Below, in pieces: positions 39,501-49,932 of a stretch of DNA of 64,000 bases (position 1 is the stretch's first letter; each line of letters begins with the position of its first letter). The notes beneath the pieces are model-generated. The model was not told where the DNA came from and searched no databases. It worked only from the letters and a program-made list of their open reading frames with translations. The DNA lies in assembly GCF_000247695.1 (NCBI RefSeq), contig NW_004624796.1, positions 167,049 to 231,048 of the forward strand, given 5' to 3'. The stretch comes from Heterocephalus glaber. Lineage: Eukaryota > Chordata > Mammalia > Rodentia > Bathyergidae. A program made the translations under genes and the position numbers.

Positions 39501-40457
39501 CACCCTTATCTGATAGAAAATAGTGAGAGATAAAAGCTTCCATAGGTCATCCAGAGGCCAGTTTGAGAGCGAACACTTCAATAGATAGCAGAGGGCTCTG
39601 TTAGCTTTTGTAAGCAGCCACTCTATATGCACAATAGAAGTAAATGCTAAGCAGTAAAGATCTGTATTCAAAATATACAGATTCATACACAAGGAATTAC
39701 CTACATGATGTATGGTATTGAGTCAGGTTAAGTGTCAGCCCTTAAAACTAAGGCTACTTTTTAAGGAAAGATATAATTAAAGTAAAATTTGAAATTATTG
39801 GGTTCTCTAACATGTTCCTGGAGGCCTCTTATGTCAGTGATCAAATTAGGATACCTCTTATGCCAGCATTACAAATTAGTATAATGATTTGGAGGCAGTT
39901 ATTTTTCTTAATGAAATTAAAATAAATAAGATACTGAGCTTCTGGCCTCTTTTGCCATCCTTTTCACTTAACTTTCTCAGGCATAAGAGCACTCACAGTG
40001 TTACCATGGCCAACTAATCTATGAGAAAGTGCTCAGAATCAGCCATCAGCCAGTGCTCATGACGGGTAAGTTTCATGTTTTGTACTTAGCTGAGAAACAG
40101 ACTGGAATGTAAATCCAGTGGCCAGCATAATTGGGAGGCCAATACCTTATCCATTAGGCACCCAGGGACAGTATAATTGGTAGGTGCCAACATAATCAGA
40201 CCTTGATGTAAAGCAACATCTAGTCACCTTTTCTGTTCTGTGTATGAAACAGCTCTAGCCTGCAGAACCTGAGAGCCACCGAGCCCCTCATAGTCGTGTA
40301 GGAATGGGTGACTTGACACTCATCCCAGGTCCAGTTTCTTTTGAGTCCCCAGTGCCAATCCCGCTGTTGTTACCTCAGCTGGTGCATAGGTGCCAAATCC
40401 CAGAACAGGCATGAAGTGGCCATCATTTAGCTTCACACACCGATGTTTAGAATTCAT
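27514..40457 (-). CDS. AKR1C: AKR1C-family aldo-keto reductase (hydroxysteroid dehydrogenase), complete nine-exon gene
   Basis: Cytosolic monomeric NADP(H)-dependent oxidoreductase of the AKR1C family, which reduces or oxidises keto/hydroxy groups of steroids, prostaglandins and xenobiotics. The coding sequence is complement(27514..27556, 29082..29164, 31765..31930, 32169..32278, 34699..34821, 35239..35316, 37794..37910, 38730..38897, 40374..40457). Exon lengths are 84, 168, 117, 78, 123, 110, 166, 83 and 43 nt, the standard AKR1C pattern, totalling 972 nt and 323 residues plus stop. All introns are GT-AG. The catalytic tetrad D50, Y55, K84, H117 is present. So are the cofactor residues S166, N167, Q190, Y216, K270, S271, R276, E279 and N280, and the pocket residues Y24, W86, H222 and W227. 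The start was chosen because the conserved N-terminus (K9-L-N-D-G-H) follows it at the normal distance. The protein ends in the family-like P-F-S-D-D-Y. Residue 54 is Phe. Which steroid position it acts on cannot be read from sequence. There is no frameshift or premature stop, so I infer a functional gene. Confidence 0.96.
29082..29164 (-). CDS. AKR1C: AKR1C exon 8
   Basis: Codes for residues 283-309 plus two bases of codon 310 (83 nt), including [10 protein letters not shown]306 and L308 are loop C pocket positions. The acceptor is gtag and the donor gtaagt. Confidence 0.95.
30694..30871 (+). mobile_element. B1 SINE with internal duplication, AKR1C intron 7
   Basis: ggcatgcctgtaatcccagc, then ggaggctgaggcaggaggat. 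A near-duplicate segment follows (gaggccaacctgggctacat, then aaggccagcctgaactacat), and then a CAAAAAAC-rich tail. It is absent at the matching place in the pseudogene copy. Confidence 0.9.
31765..31930 (-). CDS. AKR1C: AKR1C exon 7
   Basis: Codes for the last base of W227 and residues 228-282 (166 nt). It contains the NADPH 2'-phosphate and adenine site K270-S271-F272-N273, with R276, E279 and N280. The acceptor is ccag and the donor gtgatg. Confidence 0.95.
32169..32278 (-). CDS. AKR1C: AKR1C exon 6
   Basis: Codes for residues 191-226 and the first two bases of W227 (110 nt). It contains V-E-C-H-P-Y and the nicotinamide-stacking Y216, with H222 in loop B. The acceptor is acag and the donor gtaatt. 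Confidence 0.95.
33221..33396. mobile_element. Tigger/mariner-like MITE in AKR1C intron 5
   Basis: A 176-bp non-autonomous DNA transposon with terminal inverted repeats. The left end is CAGTAATACCTTGGTTTA. The right end, read in reverse, is CAGTGGTACCTTGGTTTA (16/18 identical). It is flanked by TA duplications (33219-33220 and 33397-33398), as expected for Tc1/mariner-superfamily insertion. Confidence 0.85.
33830..34075 (+). mobile_element. L1 3' UTR fragment in AKR1C intron 5
   Basis: Purine-rich block, then aactgagatacatcatgaac, then acacctaaaatggaccaataaa and an A-rich tail. Confidence 0.75.
34699..34821 (-). CDS. AKR1C: AKR1C exon 5
   Basis: Codes for residues 150-190 (123 nt). It contains the AKR signature [11 protein letters not shown] with nicotinamide-binding S166 and N167, and ends with Q190. 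The acceptor is ccag and the donor gtaagc. Confidence 0.96.
35239..35316 (-). CDS. AKR1C: AKR1C exon 4
   Basis: Codes for residues 124-149 (78 nt), starting P-G-E-E-L-I-P and ending D-L-L-A-T-W-E. It forms part of loop A, with L128 and I129 lining the pocket. The acceptor is ccag and the donor gtgagt. Confidence 0.95.
35880..36350 (+). mobile_element. L1 3' end in AKR1C intron 3
   Basis: ORF2-end text (gaagtaaatcagacacacaag) is followed by a purine-rich UTR and tail (acaaatatgtacccatataa). Confidence 0.7.
36885..37120 (+). repeat. MIR SINE in AKR1C intron 3
   Basis: tatgctgggtactaggataa, then attaactaatttaatctc and the following MIR core text. Confidence 0.55.
37195..37345 (+). mobile_element. 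L1 3' UTR purine-rich fragment in AKR1C intron 3
   Basis: Matches the block aaaaatggaaacaaagctttgta-catagggagggg of the other L1 tails here, and then breaks off. Confidence 0.55.
37794..37910 (-). CDS. AKR1C: AKR1C exon 3
   Basis: Codes for residues 85-123 (117 nt). It contains pocket residue W86 and catalytic H117 in the conserved D-L-Y-L-I-H-F-P motif. The acceptor is ctag and the donor gtaggc. Confidence 0.96.
38730..38897 (-). CDS. AKR1C: AKR1C exon 2
   Basis: Codes for residues 29-84 (168 nt). It holds catalytic D50 and Y55 in H-I-D-C-A-Y-F-Y, and catalytic K84 as its last codon. The acceptor is ctag and the donor gtaacg. Confidence 0.96.
40374..40457 (-). CDS. AKR1C: AKR1C exon 1 (coding part)
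   Basis: Codes for residues 1-28, from M-N-S-K-H to A-P-A-E. It is exactly 84 nt and is followed by a GT donor (gtaaca). It carries the first beta strands and Y24 of the substrate pocket. An in-frame ATG lies 72 nt upstream (see findings). Confidence 0.95.
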
Positions 40458-40595
40458 GGTTGTTACACCTCTGACTAAACAGATTCTGTTTCTTCTACCT
40501 TCACAGGGCACTAAGTAGGAAAAGTTCATACTCCAGCCTGTATGACTAATCAGTAACCCATGGTAGGTAGGAGTGAGCAGTTAAAGCAGTATCCC

Positions 40596-40606
40596 AAATA
40601 TAAGGG
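40596..40606 (-). promoter_or_regulatory. Candidate TATA-like element upstream of AKR1C exon 1
   Basis: On the minus strand the sequence reads CCCTTATATTTGGG, about 140 nt upstream of the AKR1C ATG. This would put a start site near 40570 and give a 5' UTR of roughly 110 nt. An AP-1-like TTAGTCA lies between it and the ATG. The assignment rests on spacing and motif only. Confidence 0.3.
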
Positions 40607-40609
40607 ATC

Positions 40610-42824
40610 TGGGGCTAGTTCAAGTCCTTTTTGTAAGAGAATTGTTAAGTAACTTACTATATGGTGACACAGAAATTATTTGTTTTAGTAAATTTTCTCT
40701 TTAGAATTTTTCATGTTATTTTAAATTGTTGCAACCAATTGAAAAATTATTGACCACTTTGACTGAAATATTACAGATACATATTTTTTATTGTTCTCAA
40801 TTTTTTTATCACAATGAAATTCCTTCTTCAGCAAATATTTTTGGAAACGATGAACTATCTTAATCTACACACTCAAAAACATACATGAATTTAAAAATTA
40901 CTGTAGAGCACTTTTCAAATTTTAACCATAATTAATGAATCAAAAATTAAAATTGAAAGAAGACCAGTTCAACTTTCACACTAACTAAATACTTTTTGAT
41001 TTTACTTCTTAGCATTATGCCCAGACCACCCAATTGTGAAGAGGGCATAATCTTGACAAGCGCATATGAAAAAAAAGTAGCTATGCTACTCAATGAAGCA
41101 TAAATAATTAGTAGGTATTGGAAATTATGTTACTATTCACCACATTATAGCTATTACATATTATATATCTTTTAAAAAACTATCAATAATTATGCATGAG
41201 GAAATATAGAAAATTATTTAATTTATGATGTTCAACATTATTCATAGGAAACTAGGAAAATTTTTCATTTGTCTAAATTTTGTGATAGTTGGGTAAACTG
41301 GTGCATTGATAGAATGGATTATGAAAGCAATGAAATAGAACATATAAATTTTATATTAATGAAGAATTTTAAAATGGAAAACTAAGGAATTTTAATGTGC
41401 CAAGGAAAAATAGAGGATATCCTAAAATTTAAAAAAAGTATGCTTGTACAGGGACACTATAAAAAATGCACACTGCAAATTGTATGTAGTGAATTTTTCT
41501 GAGACGTGAGTGATTTTTTTCAATCTCTTGTCTTAGACAGGCTACCATATGCCCACTTCTCTACAATTCAGTATTCTGTAATTAATGCTTATCACTTTTG
41601 CAATTTGAGGAAAGTGTTTCTTTATAAAAAAAAGGAAAACATTACCTTTCACAATTTAAATAGAATAGAATTTCCTGACAGATAACAACACTATAAACTC
41701 TAATTCACATTGATTTTGTCAATCCTATAAATCTCACTTGGAATGTGTCAGTTTCATTCATTATATTTTACCCAGAATTTAATATTTGCTTATGTCTTCT
41801 CATGAAATGTAATCTGGGCTATGGTTTGTCTTCACTTCACTTGGGTCATACTTACTGGACATTGTCACTATCTCTCACCGCTCTGGATATTATCATTTTT
41901 CTTTGCTTGGAATTAAACCTTGCACTTGCCCTGGTTTCCTATTGATTTCCTTGGATGTGGTAAGCTATGTCAAACTCTTTGAATGGCCTGGACACTGGGC
42001 CAGAACTACTGTGTTGCAAGTATGCCACATCTCACATCTCAAACTTCTTAACAACTTTCAATGAAGAAATTTACTCTTCTCTTTTGCCTTGGCTCAGATT
42101 TTCTAAGGTAGCTTGGAGAAAAACCTTGGGGTTCTCATCTAGCTATACGATCTTTACTGCGATGTGAAGGTGCAAAGTGCCCTGGTCACTTTCAGTTTCT
42201 GGTCTCTCCTTTCTTTATCTCAGATGAATAAAGTAACTTACACTTCCTCTGCTGTAGCTTTAAGGAGAAATAAAAATGTGGAGCAGGATAAATCTATTTT
42301 TATATTTTAAAAGAGTCTGGAAATTTGATGTGACTTGGAGGCCAAGTTAAATGAATGAAGAAGTGAAAACATCAGTTTAATACATGAAGAATTGTTATAT
42401 TAATTAGTATACATTTGAAGGAGTTTATATTAATCCTAAAATTATTCTCAGATTCTCAAAGCTTAAATATTTTAAAGAAATGAATTCTACAGAGCTTTCC
42501 TATATTTAAAATATTGGCGCGTATCCAATCTCTGTTTTGTTATGATCAATTTTATGGTATCCATGAGTGAATCACACTATTAGCTCTGCAAACTAAGAAT
42601 GCTGTCTCAATATAGTGTGGATAAATGTCCATACATTATTTTATGTGGGTAATATATTTAGTTATATATTTGCTTTTCATTATATTTAAATTATTGTATT
42701 AGAGACATTTCAATCCTGATCATTTTTGGAAAATGTCTGGAGAGCAATTTACTGTGTCGTAGATGAGAACCAAGGCCTTGAGTGGGCACTCTGGTCACTA
42801 ATCACAGTTTCAAGTGTTTATATC
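40610..42824. other. Intergenic, 5' of the intact AKR1C gene
   Basis: AT-rich, with no exon or repeat I can support. It probably contains distal promoter sequence. Confidence 0.45.
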
Positions 42825-42839
42825 TCACCCAAATTATTT
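42825..42839. repeat. L1 target-site duplication, 3' side
   Basis: Reads tcacccaaattattt. It matches 14 of 15 bases with the copy at 49918-49932. Confidence 0.75.
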
Positions 42840-42893
42840 TTATTGTTATTTTAAATTTCAGTCTTTTATTTTTAAAAATTAATTTTATTTGTG

Positions 42894-42894
<1 letters not shown>

Positions 42895-42937
<43 letters not shown>
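42895..42937. repeat. (TA)n microsatellite in the L1 3' end
   Basis: About 21 TA units lie between the L1 3' UTR text and its A-rich tail. Confidence 0.97.
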
Positions 42938-42939
<2 letters not shown>

Positions 42940-43291
42940 CATTCATCACATGGAAGTTGTACCTGTACATTATATATCTTGATTCTTCTTTTTTCCCATT
43001 TCCCTCCCCTCCCTTCAACCCCTTTTCCTTTCCTTATTTCCAAATCCTTTTTCCATGGTTTTTCCTTATATTCTCTTTTTTCTTTTTCCCTTCCTTCCTT
43101 TCCACTTCCCATTCAAATATTTTTTCCTATTTCAAAATATCTACTCTATATTTTGGTACTTATTTACAATTTTTTGGTTTCTTATACCACAGGAACCATG
43201 TGATATTGGAACGTGTGTGTCCAATTTATTTCAATTAAGTGTATAATCTCAAGGTGCATTCCTTTACCTAGAAATGTCTGAAGTTTATTCT

Positions 43292-43380
43292 TTTTTTTTT
43301 TTTTTTTGGTACCGGGGATTGAATTCCAGTCCTCGTGCTTGTGCAGCAGGCAGCGAAACCACTGAGGTAAATCCCTGGCC
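43292..43380 (-). mobile_element. ID SINE with 14-bp target duplication, inside the L1
   Basis: Flanked by ctgaagtttattct at 43278-43291 and 43381-43394. Inserted at the end of L1 ORF2. Confidence 0.9.
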
Positions 43381-46354
43381 CTGAAGTTTATTCTCTTTAA
43401 TAGCAGAGTAGTACTCCATTCTATATTTTAAAAACCACATCATCTTTATCCATTCATTTGATGGGCATTTGGGCTGTTTCCAAGATTTAGCTATCATAAA
43501 CTATGCTGCTAGAAATATGAGTGTGCATATATCACACTGGTTTGATGCTTTTGAATCTTTTGGGAAGATACCCAGCAGGGGAATATCTGGGTCAAATGAA
43601 AACTTCAGTCCTAGTTTTCTGAGGAATCTCCACACTGATTTACATAGTGGTTGCACTAGTCTACAATCCCACCAAAGGTGGAGAAGAATTCCTTATTCCC
43701 TACAGCCCTGCTAGCATTGTTATTGGTTGATTTCTTGATAATAACTATTTTTTTTTTGGAGTGAGATGGAATCTCAGTGTTTTAATTTGCAACTCTCAAA
43801 CAACCAGTGATGTTGAATATTTTTTCATATATTTATTTCCCATTTTTCCTTCTTCATCTGAGAAGTGTCTATTCATTTCAGGTGCTTGTTTTTGGATTGG
43901 GTCTTTAAATGTGAGGGATCTGATTTTTTTTTAGTTCTTTATATATTCTAGATAGTAGTCCTTTCTCCGAGGAACAGCTGGTAAACAGTTTTTCCCACTC
44001 TATGGGTTGTCTGTTCACTTTGTTGGTGTTTCTTTTCCTGGGAAAAAGCTTTTTAATAAGATGGACCTCAGTTTTTGATTCTTTGTAATATCTCCTATGT
44101 GACCGGTGTTTTGTTCATAAAGTCTTTGCCTACACCTATGTCTTCAAGAATTCTACCTATTTTGTGTTCCAGCAGATGTAGTGTTTCTGTTTTAATATTG
44201 AGATATTTGATCCATTTCATTTTTAGTTTAGTGTATGGTGGGAGATATGGGTCTGGCTTTAGTTTTTGGCATGTAGAAAGCCAGTTTTTCCAGCACCATT
44301 TTATTAGAGGCTGTCTTTCTTCCAGTGAAGGTGTTTGGCCATTTGTCAAATGTAAGGTGACTGGGCGTATTTGGAGTGGTTTATGCATCTTCTGGTCTGT
44401 TTCAATGATCTTCAGGTAAGGGTTTATTTTTATTTTCATTTTTTTGCCAGTACCATGCTGTTTTTATCACTGTAGCTTTGCAGTATAATTTCAAGTCAGT
44501 AATTCTGATGCCCCTGACTTGTCTTTGTTGCCCAGCAATGCTTTTACTATTCTAGGTTTCTTATGGTTCCAAATAAATTTTAGGATTGTTTTCTCTAATT
44601 TGCTGAGATATACTATTGGTATTTTTGATTGGGATTGCATTAAATCTGTATAATAATTTAGGGAGTATGTTCATTTTCACTATATTGGTTCTTCTTACTC
44701 AAGAACAAGGGATATCTTTCTATTTTCTGATATTTTCTTCTGTCTCCTTTTTCAATAATGTAGTTTTCAATGTAAAGTTCTTCTACTTCCTTCATTAGAT
44801 TGACTATTATTTCATTTATTTGGATACTATTGTGAAAGATGTGGTTTCCCTAATTTCTCTCTCAGTGAGTTTGTCATTTGTGTACAGGAATGCTCTTGAT
44901 TTTTGAGTGCTGACCTTGTATCTTGCTATGCTACTGAAACATTATTAAATCTAGAAGTCTTTTGGTGGAGTTTTTGGAGTACACTATGTAGAGTATCATC
45001 TCATCTGCAAATGATGATAGTTTTTCTTTTCCTATTCTTTTTATTTCTTTCTCTTGTCTAATTGCTCTGGCTAATATTTCCAAACCTATATTGAATAAGA
45101 GCGGTGATAGTGGAATTCTTGTCTTGTTCCTTAAAGTACAAGCTTTCAATTTTTGACCGTTTAATGTGATGTTGGCTGTTGGTTTGTCATAGACGGTTTT
45201 TATCAGATTGAGATAAAGACCATCTATTCCAATTTTCTGTAGGATTTTTATCATGAATGGATGTTGGGCTTTCTCAAATGCTTTTTCTGCATTTATTGAG
45301 AAGATCATATGGTTTTGCCCCCTTGGCTTTATTGGTATGATATATTACATTTATTGATTTGCCTATGTTGAACCATCCCTGTATCTCTGGGAAGACTTCT
45401 ACTTGGACATGTTGTATAACCTTCTTGATGATTTGCTGGATTCTGTTTGCCAGTAACTTATTGAGGATTTTTGCAACTATGTTTGCTAGGGAGATTGGCC
45501 TGTAGTTCTCTTTTTTCATTGGATCTGTCTCTGGTTTTGGTATCAGAGTAAAGCTTGCATCCAGGAATGAGTTCAAAAGTATAACTTTCCTTTCAATTTT
45601 ATTAAAGAGTTTGAGGAGGAGTAGCATTAGGTTTTCTCTGAGTATCTTGTAGAATTCAGTGGTGAATCTGTCATTTTTTTAAGGTAGATTTTTAATTACA
45701 CCTTCAATTTAATTGATTGATACTGGGTTATTTAGAATCTTTATATCTTCTTGATTCAGCCTTGGTAATTCGTATATATCTAGGAATCTGTACATCTCTT
45801 CTGTGTCTTTCATCTTATTAGAATACAGATTCTTGAAGTAGTTATTGGAGATCTTCTGGATTTCTGCATGCTCTGTTGTGATTTCACCCTCTTCATTCCT
45901 AATTATATGGATTTGAGTCTTTTATTTTTTAAATAGGTTGGCTAAGGGTTTGCCAATTTTATTTAATCTCTTAAAAAAACAACTCTTTGATTCATTGATT
46001 CTTTGTGTTGTGTTCTTTGTCTCCATTGCATTAATTTCTGCTCTAATATTTTAATATCCCCCCTTGAACGACCTTTGGTCTTGACTTGCTCTTCTTTTTC
46101 TGGAAGCTTCATGTTCAACATTAGGTTATTTACTTGAGTTTGCTTTGTTTTCTGATGTAGGAATTTACTACTATAAATTTCCCTTGTAGGACTGCTTTCA
46201 TTGCATCTCACAAGTTCCAGTATGTTGTATTAGCATTATTGTTTAATTGTAGAAACTGTCTAATTGCTTCTCTAATTTTATCTTTGATCTATTAATTGTT
46301 CAGGAGTATACATTTACGTAGCCTGTGTTTATGTAGTTTGTTATGTTTATGTAT

Positions 46355-46960
46355 GCAATTAAACTGGAGATCAATAGCATAAGAAACTGCAAGAACTTCA
46401 CAAACACATGGAAATTGAATAACACTCTCCTGAACAACCAATGGGTCACAGAATAAATTAAAGAAGAAATTAGACAGTTTCTACAATTAAATGATAATGC
46501 CAATACAACATACAGGAATTTATGGGACACAATGAAAGCAGTTCTAGGAGGGAAATTCACAGCACTGAATGTCTACACTAGGAAAATAGAGCAAGCTCAA
46601 ATAAACAACCTAATGCTGAATCTTAAGCTCTTAGAAAAAGAAGAGCAAGACAAACCCAAAGCTCATACAAAGAAGGAAATTATAAAGATCAGAGCAGAAA
46701 TCAATGCAATGGAGACTAAGAGAATGATACAAAAAATCAACAAATCAAAGATTTGGTTTTTCAAAAGAATAAATAAAATCAATAAACAGCCAACCATATC
46801 AAAAAAAAAGAAAGAAAAGGCTCAAGTCCATGCAATTAGGAACAAAAAAGGTGAAGTCACAACACATCCAACAGAAATCCAGAGGATCATCAATACCTAC
46901 TTTGAGAACCTGTACTCTAATAAAATGGAAAACACAGAAGAAATTCTTTCTCTCTCTTAA
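46355..46960 (+). mobile_element. Inverted ORF2 block inside the L1
   Basis: A plus-strand segment codes recognisable L1 ORF2 text (F-T-N-T-W-K-L-N-N, then I-N-K-S-K-I-W-F-F, then N-T-Y-F-E-N-L-Y-S-N-K) in an otherwise minus-strand element. The same ORF2 region occurs again on the minus strand at about 45700-46355, so the two arms form a head-to-head inverted duplication at roughly 80% identity by eye. Part of the endonuclease domain is missing on the far side of the block. Confidence 0.85.
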
Positions 46961-47493
46961 TCAGTGTTGGCTTGAAATCTGCTTTGTCTGCAAATAGAAT
47001 AGCTACTTTTGCTTTTTTCTGGGTTCCCCTTGGATGGAGTATTGTTCTCTATCCTTTGCTTCAGTCTATGAGTTTCTTTCTTAGTTAAATATATTTCTTG
47101 TATGCATATTGTTGAATCTTGTTTGTTGATTCATTTGCCAGTCTATTTCTTTTGATTAGTGAATTGAGATCATTTACATTGATGGTTATAACTTATATGT
47201 ATTGACTGGTCCTTGTTATATTATTTTCCTGTTGCTGGTTCCCTTACTTTCCCCTCTGTTTAATTGCTTCCCTTGCCAGTGGATTCATTCTGTTGGAATT
47301 CATGTAATTGTAGCCTTTGTTATCTGTTTCTTGAATGCCCTTCAGAACATTTTGGAATGCTGGTTCAGTGGTCATAAATTTGTTCATGTGTTCTTTGTCA
47401 TGGAAGTTTCATATTTCTCCATCAATTTTAAAAGACAGTTTTGCTGGGTAAATCAATCTCTGTTGGAGGTTGTTTTAAGGCTTGAAATACTTT

Positions 47494-47577
47494 TTTTTTG
47501 TTTGGTACCAGGGATTGAACTCGGGTCCTTGCTCTTGTGAGGCAGGCGCCGGAACCACTGAGTTAAATCCCTGGCCC
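47494..47577 (-). mobile_element. ID SINE with 17-bp target duplication, inside the L1
   Basis: Flanked by aaggcttgaaatacttt at 47477-47493 and 47578-47594, a perfect duplication. Inserted in the L1 ORF1 zone. Confidence 0.92.
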
Positions 47578-49917
47578 AAGGCTTGAAATACTTTAAGCTT
47601 TCCTTGACTTGAGGGTTTGTGTTGAGAAATGTGCTGTAATTCTGATGGGCTTTTCTTTGTAGGTGATTTGTTTCTTTTCTCTGACAGCTTTTAATATTCT
47701 GTACTTGTGTTGAATTTCTAGAATTCTGTCTATTATATCCTTTTGGGTAGGCTTTTTAGGGGGTCAGATCATGGCTAATTACAGTTCCGTATATCTCATT
47801 CATCTGTATGTCAAATTATTTTTCCATGTTTGGGAAGTTTTCGGCCATTACTTCTGTGACCAAGTATTTTATTTTAATGGCATTTGCACTATCTCCTGCT
47901 TTTTCATTGACTCTGATCAATCTTACATTATTTTTCTTTGCATCATCTAGTGGTTGCTGGATTAATGTTTCATGGTCCCTTTGTATTTTTCAGAAATATT
48001 TCTTTTAATGATTTCTAACCACAATCCTGACTTCTAGATTTGATATTCTGTCCAATAACTGGGTCATTCTGCTGTTATACTTTCAATAGAATTTTTAATT
48101 TCCTGGATATCTGTTTACATCTGTTTCATGGATTCCATTTCTTTCCTATGTATTCTTTCATTTGTTTCCTATGTTTTCATGGTTTCTATCATTATTCGAA
48201 GTGTCTCTATTTTTTATTTCTACCTTCTCTAGACTCACTAAACATATTCTTCATTATGGTCAACATCTCTGAAGTTATCTGATAAGTTATTTCAGGTTTA
48301 TTTTTTTCTAGAGACTCATTCATCTGTTTTGTTACTTCTGCTGTTACCACTGCGGAGAGTCCTGGTGGGTAGCTTTCAAATTGTTCTACCTCACTGCCTC
48401 CTGGGTTCACCTTTGGCAAGGTCTGGAGTTGCATCTTGGTTCAGTATCTTCTCATTTTCTAATTTTTTTTAGTTTCATTACTGCATTGATTATTTTAAAT
48501 TGATTATTTTTGTTGCTAGTATCAAAAATCTTAGAAAAGGTTTCTATTTCTCAGAGATATCTTCCAGATGTACCTAGCTTTTGGGTTTTGAGTCTGTTGC
48601 AAGACCCCACTTGTTCAATTTATTGAGCGTGAAATACTGCTGCCTATTTGACCTGCCCCTGGTTCTTTGGCACTGGCCTAGAGCATTGTTCATGACCCTC
48701 AGGCAATCTCAGTCTTGGCACACAATGAAGAACAACTTACTAGAACAATTATGTCTCCTTGGCTAAAGTAGTACAATTAGTAATAATAATAAAATCAAAC
48801 ACAGCCTAGAAAATGGCAAGTGTGGTAACTACTAATTTGCCACTTTTAACTACATGAACAATATTTGAAGTTATATAAAAAACTAAAACAAACAAAATTG
48901 TATACAGTAAATATTTTCTAATTATGATGATTTTACCCTTGGGGGAGAAAACTGAAAATTGGTTAGGGGAAAAATAGTGCAATAGAAAAGAGAAAGGGAT
49001 TAGAAGCAAGACTGGAGAACAAAGGAAGATTGCATAAGCTTTGAGAACTGGTGAAGACAGGAGGGAAAGAAATAAGGAAGAAACAGAATCAAGGGCAGAA
49101 CTATACAACAAAAAAACTAGATAAGAAAGTTTTCACTCATATAAACAAGAACAAACTATTAATAAAAAGAGGAAACGAACAGAAAAAATATGATAAAAAA
49201 GCAAAGAAAGGAAGACATGCAGGAAAAAAGCCCACTTCAAGGTTTGTCTCTGCTGTCATTGCTTGACAAAGGGATCAGACAGATGCCAGCTTCATATTGA
49301 TTGATCCCAATAAGACAGCAGAATTATGTCACTGGTGGACAATCCTAGCACACCTGGGCCTTTAGTTTCATTAAAGTTCAGGCTGCTTCTGGTTTCTGGC
49401 CATGGGCCTGTTTTCAGTCTCTGAGTGCCTTCTGCTGGGTTGAACTCAGTTGTGCCTCATCCTGGCACTTGGGTCCACTAGTTGGAGTCAGCCCACAGCT
49501 GCTGCGAGTTCTGACTTTAGTGGGCCCCTTTCCAAAATGGCAACTGACCAATCGCCTTCCCCTGGGGGTGTCTGAGCCCTAACAACTTACTAGCCACTGT
49601 AGCCTGCTGCACGTACCCTGTTCCATTGGTGGATTTCTCCATGGAGCCCTCTGGGGTCACTGGTAGTCATTGTGCCTCTGCAGGTTCACTGGAGCTCATG
49701 GAGAAAGTGTGGCTTGCTACCCCTTCTTCTGTATGGTGGCCCCTGTCTTTCCTCTCCCCATGCACTCTAATTCTTGCTTCAGATCCTTGCTGGGTCCTGG
49801 GGACCCACTTCTCTCTTCCTTTTCTTCCTCATGTTGCCATATTCCAGCATCTGGATTCTAAATTTCAGAGAGGCTGCTTCTCTGCTGCTCACTGTTCCAC
49901 CATCTTCCTGGAAGTCT

Positions 49918-49932
49918 TCACTCAAATTATTT
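49918..49932. repeat. L1 target-site duplication, 5' side
   Basis: Reads tcactcaaattattt and directly abuts the L1 5' end. It is the partner of 42825-42839. Confidence 0.75.

Larger units (their letters stand above)
42840..49917 (-). mobile_element. Full-length, inactivated L1 retrotransposon with internal inversion
   Basis: The element runs from a 5' end at about 49917 (gacttccaggaagatgg, L1-like) through a 5' UTR and an ORF1 zone (about 48450-47250). The ORF2 start lies at about 47190. ORF2 then continues, after an inverted block at 46355-46960, from 46355 to about 43200. A 3' UTR and A-rich tail end at 42840. It is flanked by a 15-bp target-site duplication, tcacccaaattattt at 42825-42839 and tcactcaaattattt at 49918-49932 (14/15 identical). 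ORF2 is broken by many stops. The reverse-transcriptase motif expected as F-A-D-D reads F-A-D-E near 45010. Two ID SINEs have inserted into it. Confidence 0.9.

Noticed and set aside
46532..46960. 142-codon plus-strand ORF
   Set aside because: Not a host gene. It is the inverted L1 ORF2 block.
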